Shown: positions 1-7,600, counted from the first letter of the stretch. The stretch: 46,981 bases of DNA from an uncultured Clostridia bacterium (GCA_944360075.1 CALVTE010000008.1:1-46981), one strand, 5' to 3'. Notes: generated from the sequence alone by a model not told the origin. Numbers and translations are program-made.

Positions 1-216
1 GTCCTGTGGTCTGCCACTGCCACCCCAAAATCTTTTTAAGCTTTTGGGGGCCCCGAACCGCCACACCAGCATATTTAATTTTGGGGCGGGCAAAAAATCT
101 AAGCAATAGCGTTTGATAGATTTTTGGGGCAGGAAGGGACTTAAAATTAAAAATTGCGGCCAGTCCTTAAAAAAGTCCTAAGTCGCAATCATTTTAAGAA
201 CCTTTGCCCTGTATTT
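1..216. other. Gene-free region rich in inverted repeats
   Basis: No convincing gene is visible. The DNA is unusually structured. CCCCAAAA at 23-30 can pair with TTTTGGGG at 42-49. AAAAATCTA at 93-101 can pair with TAGATTTTT at 117-125. The TTTTGGGG string occurs three times. ATTGCG at 153-158 pairs with CGCAAT at 184-189 and, read on the minus strand, is followed by a T-run, so it may be the terminator of the tRNA-Gly/tRNA-Cys unit, although its loop is long. The left edge of the window cuts the structured block. Confidence 0.5.
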
Positions 217-291
217 TGGAGGTACCACCCGGATTTGAACCGGGGAATAAAGGTTTTGCAGACCTTTGCCTTACCGCTTGGCGATGGTACC
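217..291 (-). tRNA. tRNA-Cys (GCA)
   Basis: Read on the minus strand this is a 75-nt tRNA. The 7-bp acceptor stem is GGTACCA/TGGTACC, the anticodon loop is CTGCAAA with anticodon GCA, the T-loop is TTCAAAT, and the CCA end is encoded. It lies 4 nt downstream of tRNA-Gly, so the two are almost certainly co-transcribed from the promoter at 417-445. I see no duplicated 3' end here, unlike the tRNA-Asn and tRNA-Arg loci. Confidence 0.96.
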
Positions 292-295
292 ATTT

Positions 296-370
296 TGGAG
301 CGGAAGACGGGACTCGAACCCGCGACATTTGCCTTGGCAAGGCAACGCTCTACCACTGAGCCACTCCCGC
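296..370 (-). tRNA. tRNA-Gly (GCC)
   Basis: This is a 75-nt tRNA on the minus strand with acceptor stem GCGGGAG pairing to the 3' end, a standard D-arm (GCTCAGTGGTAGAGC), anticodon loop TTGCCAA giving anticodon GCC, T-loop TTCGAGT and an encoded CCA. It is the first gene of a Gly-Cys pair. Confidence 0.96.
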
Positions 371-416
371 AAACATGAATGCCAAGCATACACTGCTTCT
401 CAAGGTTTGCTCCTAT

Positions 417-445
417 AATATAGCAAATTTTGTATAAAAAATCAA
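417..445 (-). promoter_or_regulatory. Promoter of the tRNA-Gly/Cys unit
   Basis: On the minus strand a TTGATT -35 element (440-445) and a TATATT -10 element (417-422) are separated by exactly 17 bp, about 46 nt upstream of tRNA-Gly. This is a sigma-A type promoter. Confidence 0.75.
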
Positions 446-572
446 CTATTTTTGCCAAAATAATAAAATATTTTTTTGATATTCATTTTTGTCGAAAATA
501 TCGCCGGTCAAAGAGCCAGCAGAGAGAAGGTTCGTCAAACAATATATATTCATTTGACTTGAAAAGGTTGAT

Positions 573-594
573 AAAAAAAAGTGCGCATGGCACT
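573..594 (-). terminator. Rho-independent terminator of degV
   Basis: On the minus strand a 5-bp hairpin AGTGC-CATGC-GCACT is followed by eight T residues. The stem overlaps the degV stop codon. Confidence 0.7.
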
Positions 595-1426
595 ATTTTT
601 CAAAATATACGATTCCGTAGCATTTTGGGCCTACGTGCGAGCCGACCACGCATCCAATTTCGCAGGTGGTGATTTTTTGCCCTTGAGGCAATTTTGCTTG
701 GAATTTTTCTTTCAGTTTGTCAACGGCTGGAAGGTTGTTTGAGTGGATAAAATAGAAGTCGTGACCAGGGTCGAGGGCTTTGATTTGTGCAAACATAAAG
801 CTGTCGGCTTGGTTTGCGCCCATGCACTTTTTGATGTTGAGCACTTTTCCGTCAACAATACTTACGATAGGTTTGACGTTGAGCATAGAGCCGATTATGG
901 CAGAAGAGGAAGAGAGTCTTCCGCTGTTTTTCAGATATTTTAGGTCGTTGATAACGGCAAAAAGTTTGCATCTTTCTTTCAGTCTGTAAAATTCTTTAAT
1001 GATTTTCTCAACGCTCTGCTCTTTTTCCATAAATTTGCAAAGCTCGCAGATTATTGCCCCTTGTGCCACAGTGGTGCAGCCGCTTTCTTCAATAAAAACA
1101 TTTTTCATGCCCAGCGAATCGGCGGCCATTTGCGCTTGAATTTTGGTCTGGCTCATTTCCATTGAAATGACGATTGTAAAAACAAACACGTCTTCTTTAT
1201 TGGCGTAGTCTTTGTAAAATTGTTCAAACTTATATGCATTTGGCATAGCCGTTTTTGGGATAAGGTTTGTGCTTTCAATTTTGTTGTAAAAATCTTTCTT
1301 GCTCAAGCCTTCAGGATAAATTTCTTCGCCAAAAGCAACCTCAATAGGGATTATTGAAATGTCGTATTTTTCAAGATACTCCTCAGGGATGTCGCATGAA
1401 GCATCTGCCACGATTTTAAATTTCAT
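593..1426 (-). CDS. DegV family fatty-acid-binding protein
   Basis: This 277-residue protein has the DegV pattern: an N-terminal KFKIVADASCDIP strand-loop, a central acidic/hydrophobic domain, and the C-terminal IGCVVGSHVGPKCYGIVYF segment that in the family surrounds the fatty-acid carboxylate. DegV (FakB-like) proteins bind a fatty acid and present it to the FakA kinase for use in phospholipid synthesis; no fakA is visible here. I chose the ATG at 1426 because AAGGAG lies 7 nt upstream, whereas the longer reading frame to 1489 has none. The usual SGTY serine motif of FakB proteins is not clear here (ISMEMSQT in its place), so ligand binding may differ. The gene is single and ends in its own terminator. 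Confidence 0.9.
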   Translation of the reverse strand: MKFKIVADASCDIPEEYLEKYDISIIPIEVAFGEEIYPEGLSKKDFYNKIESTNLIPKTAMPNAYKFEQFYKDYANKEDVFVFTIVISMEMSQTKIQAQMAADSLGMKNVFIEESGCTTVAQGAIICELCKFMEKEQSVEKIIKEFYRLKERCKLFAVINDLKYLKNSGRLSSSSAIIGSMLNVKPIVSIVDGKVLNIKKCMGANQADSFMFAQIKALDPGHDFYFIHSNNLPAVDKLKEKFQAKLPQGQKITTCEIGCVVGSHVGPKCYGIVYFEK

Positions 1427-1566
1427 ATCATTCTCCTTACAATATGAATAATACAATATATTTGATAAAAAGACAAACAATTTGCGCAAAAATTTGCATG
1501 TTTTTGGCGAAAATTAAAAGATGACGAAAAATTATTTAAAATTTTGTAAAAAATTGTAAAAATGTT

Positions 1567-1594
1567 TTGATTTTTTTGCAAATTGTATTATACT
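1567..1594 (+). promoter_or_regulatory. Promoter of the first Spo0A-C-like gene
   Basis: TTGATT (1567-1572) and TATACT (1589-1594) are separated by 16 bp. The -35 box is embedded in TTGTAAAAATGTTTTGA (1554-1570), which recurs almost exactly before the second Spo0A-C-like gene. The palindrome TTTGCAAAT (1575-1583) sits in the spacer. Confidence 0.55.
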
Positions 1595-1616
1595 CAAGTT
1601 CGGAGGCAGGGCGACT

Positions 1617-2081
1617 ATGATGGATGCAGAGAAAGACGATTTGATTTTTTTGGAAGACAGGCTAAACGAGTGGCTGTTTAAGATTAGGATTACGCCAAAC
1701 ATGAAGGGGTATGCAATTTTGAAAGACATTGTTTTGCAACTTGTTTTTGAGAGCTGGAAAAAAGGCAATTTTAACAAACTGATATACCCACCCCTTGCAG
1801 AAAAATACAAAATTTCAGTCAGCCAAATTGAGCGCAGGCTGAAAACGGTGTGCGAAATTTGTAAACGCAAGTCTTCTGAAAGCGATTTGAGTTTTCTTTT
1901 TGGCAGTTTAAACATCGACACGCTTTCTGTCAAGCAGGTGGTGTGCTCTTTGGCTGAGAGATTGAAAATTGAATACAGGGCCATGCAGCATCAAAAAGGG
2001 GTCAATTTTTCTGCAAATGACGATTTCGATTTTTTTATTATGAAAAAACAGCAGTTAGAGAAGAAAAATTTGCAAAACTGA
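1617..2081 (+). CDS. Standalone Spo0A C-terminal-domain-like regulator
   Basis: This 154-residue protein aligns by eye with the DNA-binding (sigma-A-interacting HTH) domain of Spo0A: a GYAILKDIV helix, then YPPLAEKYKISVSQIERRLKTVCE matching the Spo0A block that contains the recognition helix (typically SRVERAIRHAIE), then TLSVKQVVCSLAERLK matching TNSEFIALIADKI. The phosphoacceptor receiver domain of true Spo0A is absent, so the protein cannot be switched by a phosphorelay in the usual way. The recognition helix is more basic and more divergent than in the paralogue at 21321. The first ATG is preceded by GGAGG at 1602-1606. The C-terminal tail is lysine-rich. The target sites are unknown; it could equally control a non-sporulation regulon. 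Confidence 0.75.
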   Translation: MMDAEKDDLIFLEDRLNEWLFKIRITPNMKGYAILKDIVLQLVFESWKKGNFNKLIYPPLAEKYKISVSQIERRLKTVCEICKRKSSESDLSFLFGSLNIDTLSVKQVVCSLAERLKIEYRAMQHQKGVNFSANDDFDFFIMKKQQLEKKNLQN

Positions 2082-2211
2082 AAAATTTTTACTTTAAACA
2101 AAAATTGATTTAATAATTTTTTCAAACCAACAAAAAAACGAACTTTGACTTTAAACGAGCTCTCTTTCAAGGTTTGTTTTATTTTTTTTCTTGCCCATAG
2201 GTTCTCATAAA
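2082..2211. other. AT-rich intergenic stretch
   Basis: It holds T-runs and a weak CAAACC/GGTTTG pairing, but no gene or clear terminator for the upstream Spo0A-C-like gene. Its right end carries AGGTTCTC, which belongs to the tRNA-Asn repeat module. Confidence 0.4.
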
Positions 2212-2237
2212 AAAAGAACGGATTTATCCGTTCTTTT
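2212..2237 (-). terminator. Second terminator copy of the tRNA-Asn locus
   Basis: A perfect 12-bp stem AAAAGAACGGAT / ATCCGTTCTTTT has a 2-nt loop. It follows the partial tRNA copy at 2239-2262 in the minus direction and duplicates the terminator at 2336-2358. Confidence 0.75.
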
Positions 2238-2238
2238 C

Positions 2239-2262
2239 TGGCGCCTCAAGTAGGGCTCGAAC
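2239..2262 (-). pseudogene. Duplicated tRNA-Asn 3' end (partial tRNA)
   Basis: 24 nt are identical to the 3' end of tRNA-Asn (2362-2385), covering the T-loop, the acceptor 3' strand and CCA, shifted by 123 nt. The similarity continues through the adjacent terminator and the AGGTTCTC motif, giving about 70 nt of duplicated sequence. The 5' half of the tRNA is missing. Confidence 0.9.
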
Positions 2263-2335
2263 AGAAGCGAACCTAGAAGAACCCAAGGCAGGGCAGGTGT
2301 GGTTCTTACTACGCTCGCAGGTTCTCGCAAAGAAA

Positions 2336-2358
2336 AAGAACGGCTTTTATCCGTTCTT
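2336..2358 (-). terminator. Terminator directly after tRNA-Asn
   Basis: An 8-bp stem AAGAACGG / CCGTTCTT has a 7-nt loop and a following T-run on the minus strand. It lies 3 nt past the CCA end. Confidence 0.75.
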
Positions 2359-2361
2359 CTC

Positions 2362-2436
2362 TGGCGCCTCAAGTAGGGCTCGAACCTACGACCTATCGGT
2401 TAACAGCCGAGTGCTCTACCACTGAGCTATTGAGGC
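2362..2436 (-). tRNA. tRNA-Asn (GTT)
   Basis: This is a 75-nt tRNA on the minus strand with acceptor stem GCCTCAA/TTGAGGC, D-arm AGCTCAGTGGTAGAGC, anticodon loop CTGTTAA (anticodon GTT), T-loop TTCGAGC and an encoded CCA. It is the only intact tRNA in a locus that also carries a 5'-half copy upstream and a 3'-end copy downstream. The 12 nt GCACTCGGCTGT of its D/anticodon region (2403-2414 on the plus strand) has a perfect reverse complement in the leader (2455-2466). Confidence 0.97.
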
Positions 2437-2502
2437 AGATATTAAGTTTTTGTCGCACTCGGCTGTCAACCTTTTATCTATCGGTTTAATTCCGCTTGCG
2501 CT
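2408..2502 (-). repeat. Tandem repeat unit B (tRNA-Asn 5' half plus upstream flank)
   Basis: This is one copy of a duplicated unit. The 22 nt at 2408-2429 equal 2537-2558, the 31 nt at 2435-2465 equal 2564-2594 (both shifted by 129), and the 24 nt at 2479-2502 equal 2604-2627 (shifted by 125 after a 4-nt gap). It covers the tRNA D-arm, the leader with the antisense anticodon-arm string, and a conserved AGCGCAAGCGGAATTAAACC block. Confidence 0.9.
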
Positions 2503-2525
2503 CCATACGCAGACCTTGCGGTCTT

Positions 2526-2565
2526 GGCGTCCAGTTCGAGTGCTCTACCACTGAGCTACTCTCGC
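2526..2565 (-). pseudogene. tRNA 5'-half fragment
   Basis: On the minus strand this starts GCGAGAGTAGCTCAGTGGTA and runs through an intact D-arm into ACTCG, then departs from tRNA sequence. The acceptor strand differs from tRNA-Asn (GCGAGAG in place of GCCTCAA). A GACC-GCAA-GGTC tetraloop hairpin follows. No anticodon or T-arm is present, so it cannot be a functional tRNA. Confidence 0.85.
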
Positions 2566-2627
2566 AGATATTAAGTTTTTGTCGCACTCGGCTGAAGAGT
2601 CTTTATCGGTTTAATTCCGCTTGCGCT
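2537..2627 (-). repeat. Tandem repeat unit A (upstream copy)
   Basis: This is the partner of unit B at 2408-2502. It keeps the D-arm, the GATATTAAGTTTTTGTCGCA leader block, and the CGAGTGC/GCACTCG pairing (7 bp here against 12 bp in unit B). Confidence 0.88.
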
Positions 2628-2736
2628 TTGTGTTGCCATCCGCTGCAAAATCAATGTTGTAAAAAAAAGAAGAGGGATGGAACAAGTGTTTGAAATTGAT
2701 CAAACACTTGGCAACCTTCATGCAGGCTGCATTGCT

Positions 2737-2765
2737 ATAATAGCAGATTTATTTTGATAAGTCAA
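2737..2765 (-). promoter_or_regulatory. Promoter of the tRNA-Asn locus
   Basis: On the minus strand TTGACT (2760-2765) and TATTAT (2737-2742) are separated by 17 bp. Transcription from here would read about 300 nt of leader, including the 5'-half fragment, before the intact tRNA. Confidence 0.8.
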
Positions 2766-2782
2766 CAAAAATTTTAAAAAAA

Positions 2783-2968
2783 TTATAAAATTTTTACAAT
2801 TTCTTGCTGTGGCAATTTGTCATTGTCTTCATTTATTTTATCAAGTGTTTTTCTTTGGTGGTGGATGACGATTGAAGTGACCACAACAAACAAAATCAGC
2901 AGCGCCATACCGCTGATAAGTAAAACGGTTTTAAGTTTTTTCTTTTTCTGCTTTTGCTTTTCTTCCAT
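2783..2968 (-). CDS. Short DivIC/FtsB-like septum protein
   Basis: The 61-residue protein has a very basic N-terminus (KQKQKKKKLK), one membrane helix (about residues 15-35) and a short charged helix HHQRKTLDKINEDNDKL, the layout of FtsB/DivIC proteins that bridge FtsL and DivIB at the septum. The call rests largely on position, since yabP-yabQ-divIC is a conserved Firmicutes order. It is shorter than typical DivIC (about 100-125 residues), mainly by loss of the C-terminal extracytoplasmic part. The ATG at 2968 has no ribosome-binding site but has TATAAT ending 7 nt upstream, so it may be read from a leaderless promoter inside yabQ. It overlaps yabQ by 38 nt. Confidence 0.6.
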   Translation of the reverse strand: MEEKQKQKKKKLKTVLLISGMALLILFVVVTSIVIHHQRKTLDKINEDNDKLPQQEIVKIL

Positions 2969-3281
2969 GGTTTCGATTATACCACTTGCGCCACCATTTT
3001 GTCCATAAAAATTTGAAAAAATATCGAAACAAGCAACTGCTGCAAACAAAGGTCAGAATGGTGTAAAATCTAAATTGCCCATAGTTTATTTGCAAATTGA
3101 CGGCCGAAAACAGCAAAAAAGACAGTAAAATTGCAAAAAAATATAGAAGTTGCGCTAAAAAAGTTTGTTTTTTTAGTTTTGAAGCGAAAAGCTCTGTTGA
3201 AAAAAGTAGCAAACCGCACAAAATTCCAGAGGTCAATATAGCCAAAAAAATTATAGGCTGATTTATTGAAGGATAAAGCAT
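2931..3281 (-). CDS. yabQ: Spore cortex biosynthesis protein YabQ
   Basis: The 116-residue protein has three predicted membrane helices (about residues 9-29, 43-62 and 71-90) followed by a strongly basic tail. YabQ localises to the forespore membranes and is needed for cortex peptidoglycan formation. Its start codon overlaps the yabP stop codon by one base (TAATG), which indicates translational coupling. Primary sequence in this family is weakly conserved, so the assignment relies on topology plus the location between yabP and a DivIC-like gene. Confidence 0.75.
   Translation of the reverse strand: MLYPSINQPIIFLAILTSGILCGLLLFSTELFASKLKKQTFLAQLLYFFAILLSFLLFSAVNLQINYGQFRFYTILTFVCSSCLFRYFFKFLWTKWWRKWYNRNHGRKAKAEKEKT
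2976..3005 (-). promoter_or_regulatory. Promoter inside yabQ for the DivIC-like gene
   Basis: On the minus strand TGGACA (3000-3005) and TATAAT (2976-2981) are separated by 18 bp, and the ATG at 2968 follows after 7 nt. This would give a leaderless transcript. Confidence 0.45.
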
Positions 3282-3535
3282 TATTTAAAAATCCTTTTCA
3301 GCAGACTCGGCTTTTGTTTGGCCGATAGGGTGAATTTCAAACCAGCAACACTGCCTTCCACACAAACGAGGTGATTGTCAAGGTCAAGTTTGGTTATCTC
3401 GAGATTCGAGCCGGTCACAACAACAGTTTTGGTTTCTGTTTCAATCACCGTTTGTGAGGTGGTTGCGCTGGCCACCTTTGTCGCGCCTTGCAACTGGATT
3501 TTTTGATAATTTTCAACACTCAAACATTCGTTCAT
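3281..3535 (-). CDS. yabP: Sporulation protein YabP
   Basis: The 84-residue soluble protein matches the YabP/YqfC pattern: a polar N-terminus, then a beta-rich core TKTVVVTGSNLEITKLDLDNHLVCVEG resembling the family's 'L..G...LxVxxLdLe.g.lxieG' block, ending KPSLLKRIFK. YabP is required for spore cortex assembly. AAGGAG lies 7 nt before the ATG. It heads a minus-strand unit with yabQ and the DivIC-like gene and is divergent from the RluA gene. Confidence 0.88.
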   Translation of the reverse strand: MNECLSVENYQKIQLQGATKVASATTSQTVIETETKTVVVTGSNLEITKLDLDNHLVCVEGSVAGLKFTLSAKQKPSLLKRIFK

Positions 3536-3619
3536 ATTTTCTCCTTAACTCTTCTTTTCGATAACATAATTTATGAAAACAACTTTTTAAAAATGCTAGC
3601 AATAAACGAAAAAGTGTTG

Positions 3620-3631
3620 TAAAATATTCTT
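3620..3631 (+). promoter_or_regulatory. -10 element of the leaderless RluA gene
   Basis: TAAAAT (3620-3625) is followed by 6 nt and the ATG at 3632, with no ribosome-binding site in between. The best -35 is weak (TAGCAA, 3597-3602). The spacing matches four other genes in the window. Confidence 0.45.
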
Positions 3632-4453
3632 ATGGAAAAGTTGGAGTTTGTAAGCGACAAAAAGGCAAAAATCATTGATATTCTGCAGGAGAAGGGACTA
3701 AATTTCAATCAAGCCTTCAAAGCCCTCAGAGAAAAAGATATCAAAATTCAAGGAAAGAGAATAAAAACCAATCAGATTGTTGATGTCGGCTCAAGTGTCG
3801 AGGTTTTTTATAGCGAGACTGAGGCCAAACTTGAAAAAATATATGAAGACGAAAACGTGATTGTGATAAACAAACCCAGAAACATTGAGGTGGTGGGGCA
3901 AAAGGGGGTGGCTTCAAAATTAAACGCCATTGCACTGCACAGGCTTGACCGCAACACTACAGGGCTTGTGATGCTTGCCAAAAATCCAGAGGTTGCCAAA
4001 TGCTTGGAAGAAGGCTTTAAAAACAAATGGATTACAAAAAAATATATCTGTCAGGTCTATGGTCATAGCAATTTTAACGGACAAGTTTTTGAAGGGTATC
4101 TGCTAAAAGATGCAAAAGAAAGCAAGGTCAAAATATTTTCGCAAAAGGTTAAGGGTGGAAAACTTGTGCAAACCAAACTTCAAACGCTTGAAAACTTGAG
4201 TGACGGAACCAGTTTTGTTTTGTGCCAGCTTTTGACAGGGCGGACTCATCAAATAAGGGCGCATCTATCCTTTCTTGGACATCCTATAGTTGGAGACGGA
4301 AAATATGGCAAAAATGAAATTAACAAAAAATTCAATGAAAAATATCAAAAATTGCATTGTTTTTATTTAAAAATTGACAAAATTGATAAAAAATTTGAAT
4401 ATTTGCAAAACAAAGAGTTTGTTTGCCAGGCCGATTTTTACAAAATAAAATAG
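3632..4453 (+). CDS. RluA-family pseudouridine synthase
   Basis: The 273-residue protein has an S4-like N-terminal RNA-binding segment (about residues 1-62), followed by the catalytic domain. HRLDRNTTG carries the catalytic Asp, and GRTHQIRAHLSFLGHPIVGD is the family's C-terminal motif. These enzymes isomerise uridine in rRNA or tRNA; which position is modified cannot be read from sequence. The stretch between NKPRN and HRLDR is shorter than in most RluA/RluD proteins. No ribosome-binding site precedes the ATG. The gene is single and divergent from yabP. Confidence 0.9.
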   Translation: MEKLEFVSDKKAKIIDILQEKGLNFNQAFKALREKDIKIQGKRIKTNQIVDVGSSVEVFYSETEAKLEKIYEDENVIVINKPRNIEVVGQKGVASKLNAIALHRLDRNTTGLVMLAKNPEVAKCLEEGFKNKWITKKYICQVYGHSNFNGQVFEGYLLKDAKESKVKIFSQKVKGGKLVQTKLQTLENLSDGTSFVLCQLLTGRTHQIRAHLSFLGHPIVGDGKYGKNEINKKFNEKYQKLHCFYLKIDKIDKKFEYLQNKEFVCQADFYKIK

Positions 4454-4656
4454 AAGATTTCTTGGCCGCATTTTATCAGGCGTTTGGTGATTTTTGTTAC
4501 ATTTTTTTAGTTTGCAAATTTTTATTTCTACAAAAATTTTTCTTTTTTTTGCAAATCAGATTTTTTTCGCAATCGTTTGCAAATTTGTTGTAAAAAGTGT
4601 TATTATGTAAATATTAAATATATACTTACATAAGGCCGACAAATTTGGAGGATGAT
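4454..4656 (+). other. Upstream region of the giant lipoprotein gene
   Basis: The 203-bp AT-rich region carries three perfect copies of the palindrome TTTGCAAAT (4511-4519, 4548-4556, 4576-4584), the last overlapping the -35 box. No gene is seen. Confidence 0.55.
4577..4606 (+). promoter_or_regulatory. Promoter of the giant lipoprotein gene
   Basis: TTGCAA (4577-4582) and TATTAT (4601-4606) are separated by 18 bp, about 50 nt before the start codon. TTGTAAAAAGTGTT (4588-4601) in the spacer resembles the motif before the two Spo0A-C-like genes. Confidence 0.6.
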
Positions 4657-7600
4657 TTGAAAAAATTTCTCGCTTTGATTTTTGTTTCGTTATGTGCCGT
4701 GTTGGGGCTTTCTGCTTGCAGTCCGCCACCATCTTTTTCTGCCCAGTTTAAGCAAAACGAATATGTTTTGAATGTGGGTGACGTTTTTGATGCAAAAAGC
4801 AATCTGAATTTGAAGGGTGTGGAATTTGACCAGCTTCAAATTTCTTTTTCAAACCCGCAGGTGCTAAATCATTCCTCGCAAGGCATAAAAGCAGGCCAAA
4901 GCGGCGAGACTTTGGTTTTTGCAAGTTATCAAGAGCAGATTTTGGCGCAATGTTTTGTGTATGTCAACTATCAGTTTGCTTCTCCTGACAATCTGCAAAT
5001 TTCAAAAGATGGCGTTCTTTCTTGGTCAGAGCCTACCATAAATCAAGGCGCCAATTTGATAAAACCACAGCAGTATATTGTTGAAGTTGGGCAAGAAAAA
5101 CTTTATCGAGTAAGCGAAAATAGTTTCAGTTTTGCAGACAACGATCTTCAATTTGGCAGTTATCAAGTTCGAATTCAAGCAGTAGGCATTGAGCCAAGCC
5201 ATATTTTGGCATCACAATACAGCCAAAGCAAAACTGTGGTTTATGACTATGTCAGCATGGTTGCGGGGCTTGAAGTTCTGCCTTCGCAAAGTTTTGGCGA
5301 CCAAACAGCCACATTAACTTGGAATGGCAGTCAAGGCATTGTGTATGACGTTTATTTCAACGATTTTAAAGTGACGCAAACTCCGCTGAAAACGGCCTGC
5401 CTGCCTTATGATTTTTCGCATTATAATAGTGGCGCGCAGATTGAAGTGGAGATAGTTGCTTATGATGCGGCATCAGAAAACAAAAAACTTTCAGTCAGCC
5501 ATAGTTACATAATCAACAAACTGCGAACTGTGAATGCCTCTTACGCCTACAATCAAGAAGAGGGCGACGGCTATCTTGTCGTGGCTGACGACCAGCCAGC
5601 AAATGGCTACATAGTGTATTGGTCATCTATAGACGGCCAAACAAGCGGGCAAAAGGTTATTTCTCGCTCCACCAAAGAATTTTTAGACGAACTTGACCAT
5701 GGAATTTACAACATCTCAATTCAAGCAGTGGGTGGCAACAACGGCGATTCGATTTCTGTAAATTCAAATGTCAGCCAATCTTTTCAGTTTGCAAAATTAG
5801 ACCAGCCTCAAGTGCAGGTGGAAGTGGGACAAGAGATGATTCATCTTTCTTTTACCAAAGACCCAGAAAATTATGTCAGAACATACAAGGTGGTGGTGGG
5901 CAGTTATCGGCAAATCTTTGACATTGAAACCTCGCTCGAGCTTGATATTGACCGCACATACTTAAGCGAGGGGGCAAACACGCTCGAGGTTTACGCCCTT
6001 CCAAAGGCCGATAACGTTTCCTCGACAGGGGTGGCTTACTATTCAGACGGCAAAACCGAGACAAACCGCGTTTTAAACTCAAAAGCAAAAACTCAAGCCG
6101 TTTATCGTTTGGAAGAGTTTGGTCAGATCACTCATTCTTTTGAAGGAGACGCCTCGGTTTTAACTTTTGATAACGTGGATTATGCCGACAATTTCAGGCT
6201 GTTTGTGGGCGAGCAAGAAATCAAAGATTTCACTTTCGATATTGGCAGCAGTCGAACAAAAATATATTTTTCAGGGCTAAACAGTTTTGAGCCAAACGAA
6301 AACAACGGCTACGAACTTACAATTCAAGCATTTAGAAATGACGGATTTGCCTTTGAAAGCTCGGCCGTCAAAACATTGCAAATTTTGAGCGCCCCGGTGG
6401 CAGAAGAGGCTGAAAACGGACAGTTTAGGTGGAGCAGAGTTGAAGGCGAAGCGGTTTATTCCTACACCATCAGCAAAACTGACAGTTCATGGCAAAACGG
6501 GCAGGTTGTCTCTCAAGAGACTACCGCCGACACCTTCTTGAAAGAGAGTTTGCCTTTTGGATATTACACCATTGAAGTTGTTGCTCGAAGCGCAAACCAC
6601 AGCCTGCAACTAGACAGCAATTTTCACGCCCCAGAAAAAGTTTTGAGGGCAAACTTTATCGTGACAGAGCAAATCAAAAGCCCAAAAATCACTTTGATTG
6701 AAGACAACGGAAAATTTAAAATCAGCATTGCTCATGTGGAATTTGCAAGCAGCTATACAATTTTCTTGGAAGAGCAAGAAATCGATTCTTTCTCTGTCAG
6801 CGAAGAAAAGGATACATATGTCAGAGTGCTTGACCAAACTTTTGCTCAAGAGCAAACTTACCAAATTTTTGTGGTGGCAAGCGCGGGCGAAAATTTTGAC
6901 CCAACTTTGCATCCAGACTCACAGCCAAGCAAGATTGACATCACAAGGGTGGCCGCTCCAAGCTACAACGTCACCGAGCATTACTCTCAAAGCGGACGAT
7001 TTGGCATTGAAGGCGAGTATGGTCAAAAGCTCGAAGAGCGCTTGACTGTCAGCAGCGGAGCAGATGATGTTTTTGTTGAAAACTTTGAAATAAAGGTGGA
7101 TGGAACTCTTGCAAACGTTGACCTTGAAAATTACATCAATCTTATGGGCAGAGGAGAAACCTTCATGCTCAGTTTGCAAGCAAAAGCAATCGCAGACGAT
7201 GAAGAAAACGGGCATTATTATCTTGACAGCGCCGTTACCGAAGTGGAGGTTTCAAGGCTGAACAGGCCAGAAAAATTTGGTTATAGCAACGGAGAAATAA
7301 CTTTTACTGACACAAACAGCGGGCAGAGCGAAAACTACTTTGTTGAAATTGAACTTTTTGTGGAAAGTGGCAACAGAACAATCTCCTTCTTCACCAACAC
7401 AACTTTGACAAGCGTTGATATTCAAGAAAAAATTGAAAGCTTCAGCCAAAACAAAGAATTTGGCTACGAATTTGCACAAGTTGAAAAAATTGGCATAAAA
7501 GTGTTTGCATATATCTCTCCACAAAGCACTCAAGGAAAGCTTTTGTTGCAATCTTTGGAGGGCAGAGGCGAGTCGGAAGAAGAGCAGTTGATTGTGGAAA

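Noticed and set aside
154..378. 74-codon plus-strand reading frame across the tRNA-Gly/tRNA-Cys genes
   Set aside because: It is the antisense shadow of two well-formed tRNAs and has no ribosome-binding site.
2408..2627. CRISPR-like repeat array
   Set aside because: Only two long units are present, each built from tRNA and leader sequence, with no short regular repeats or cas genes.
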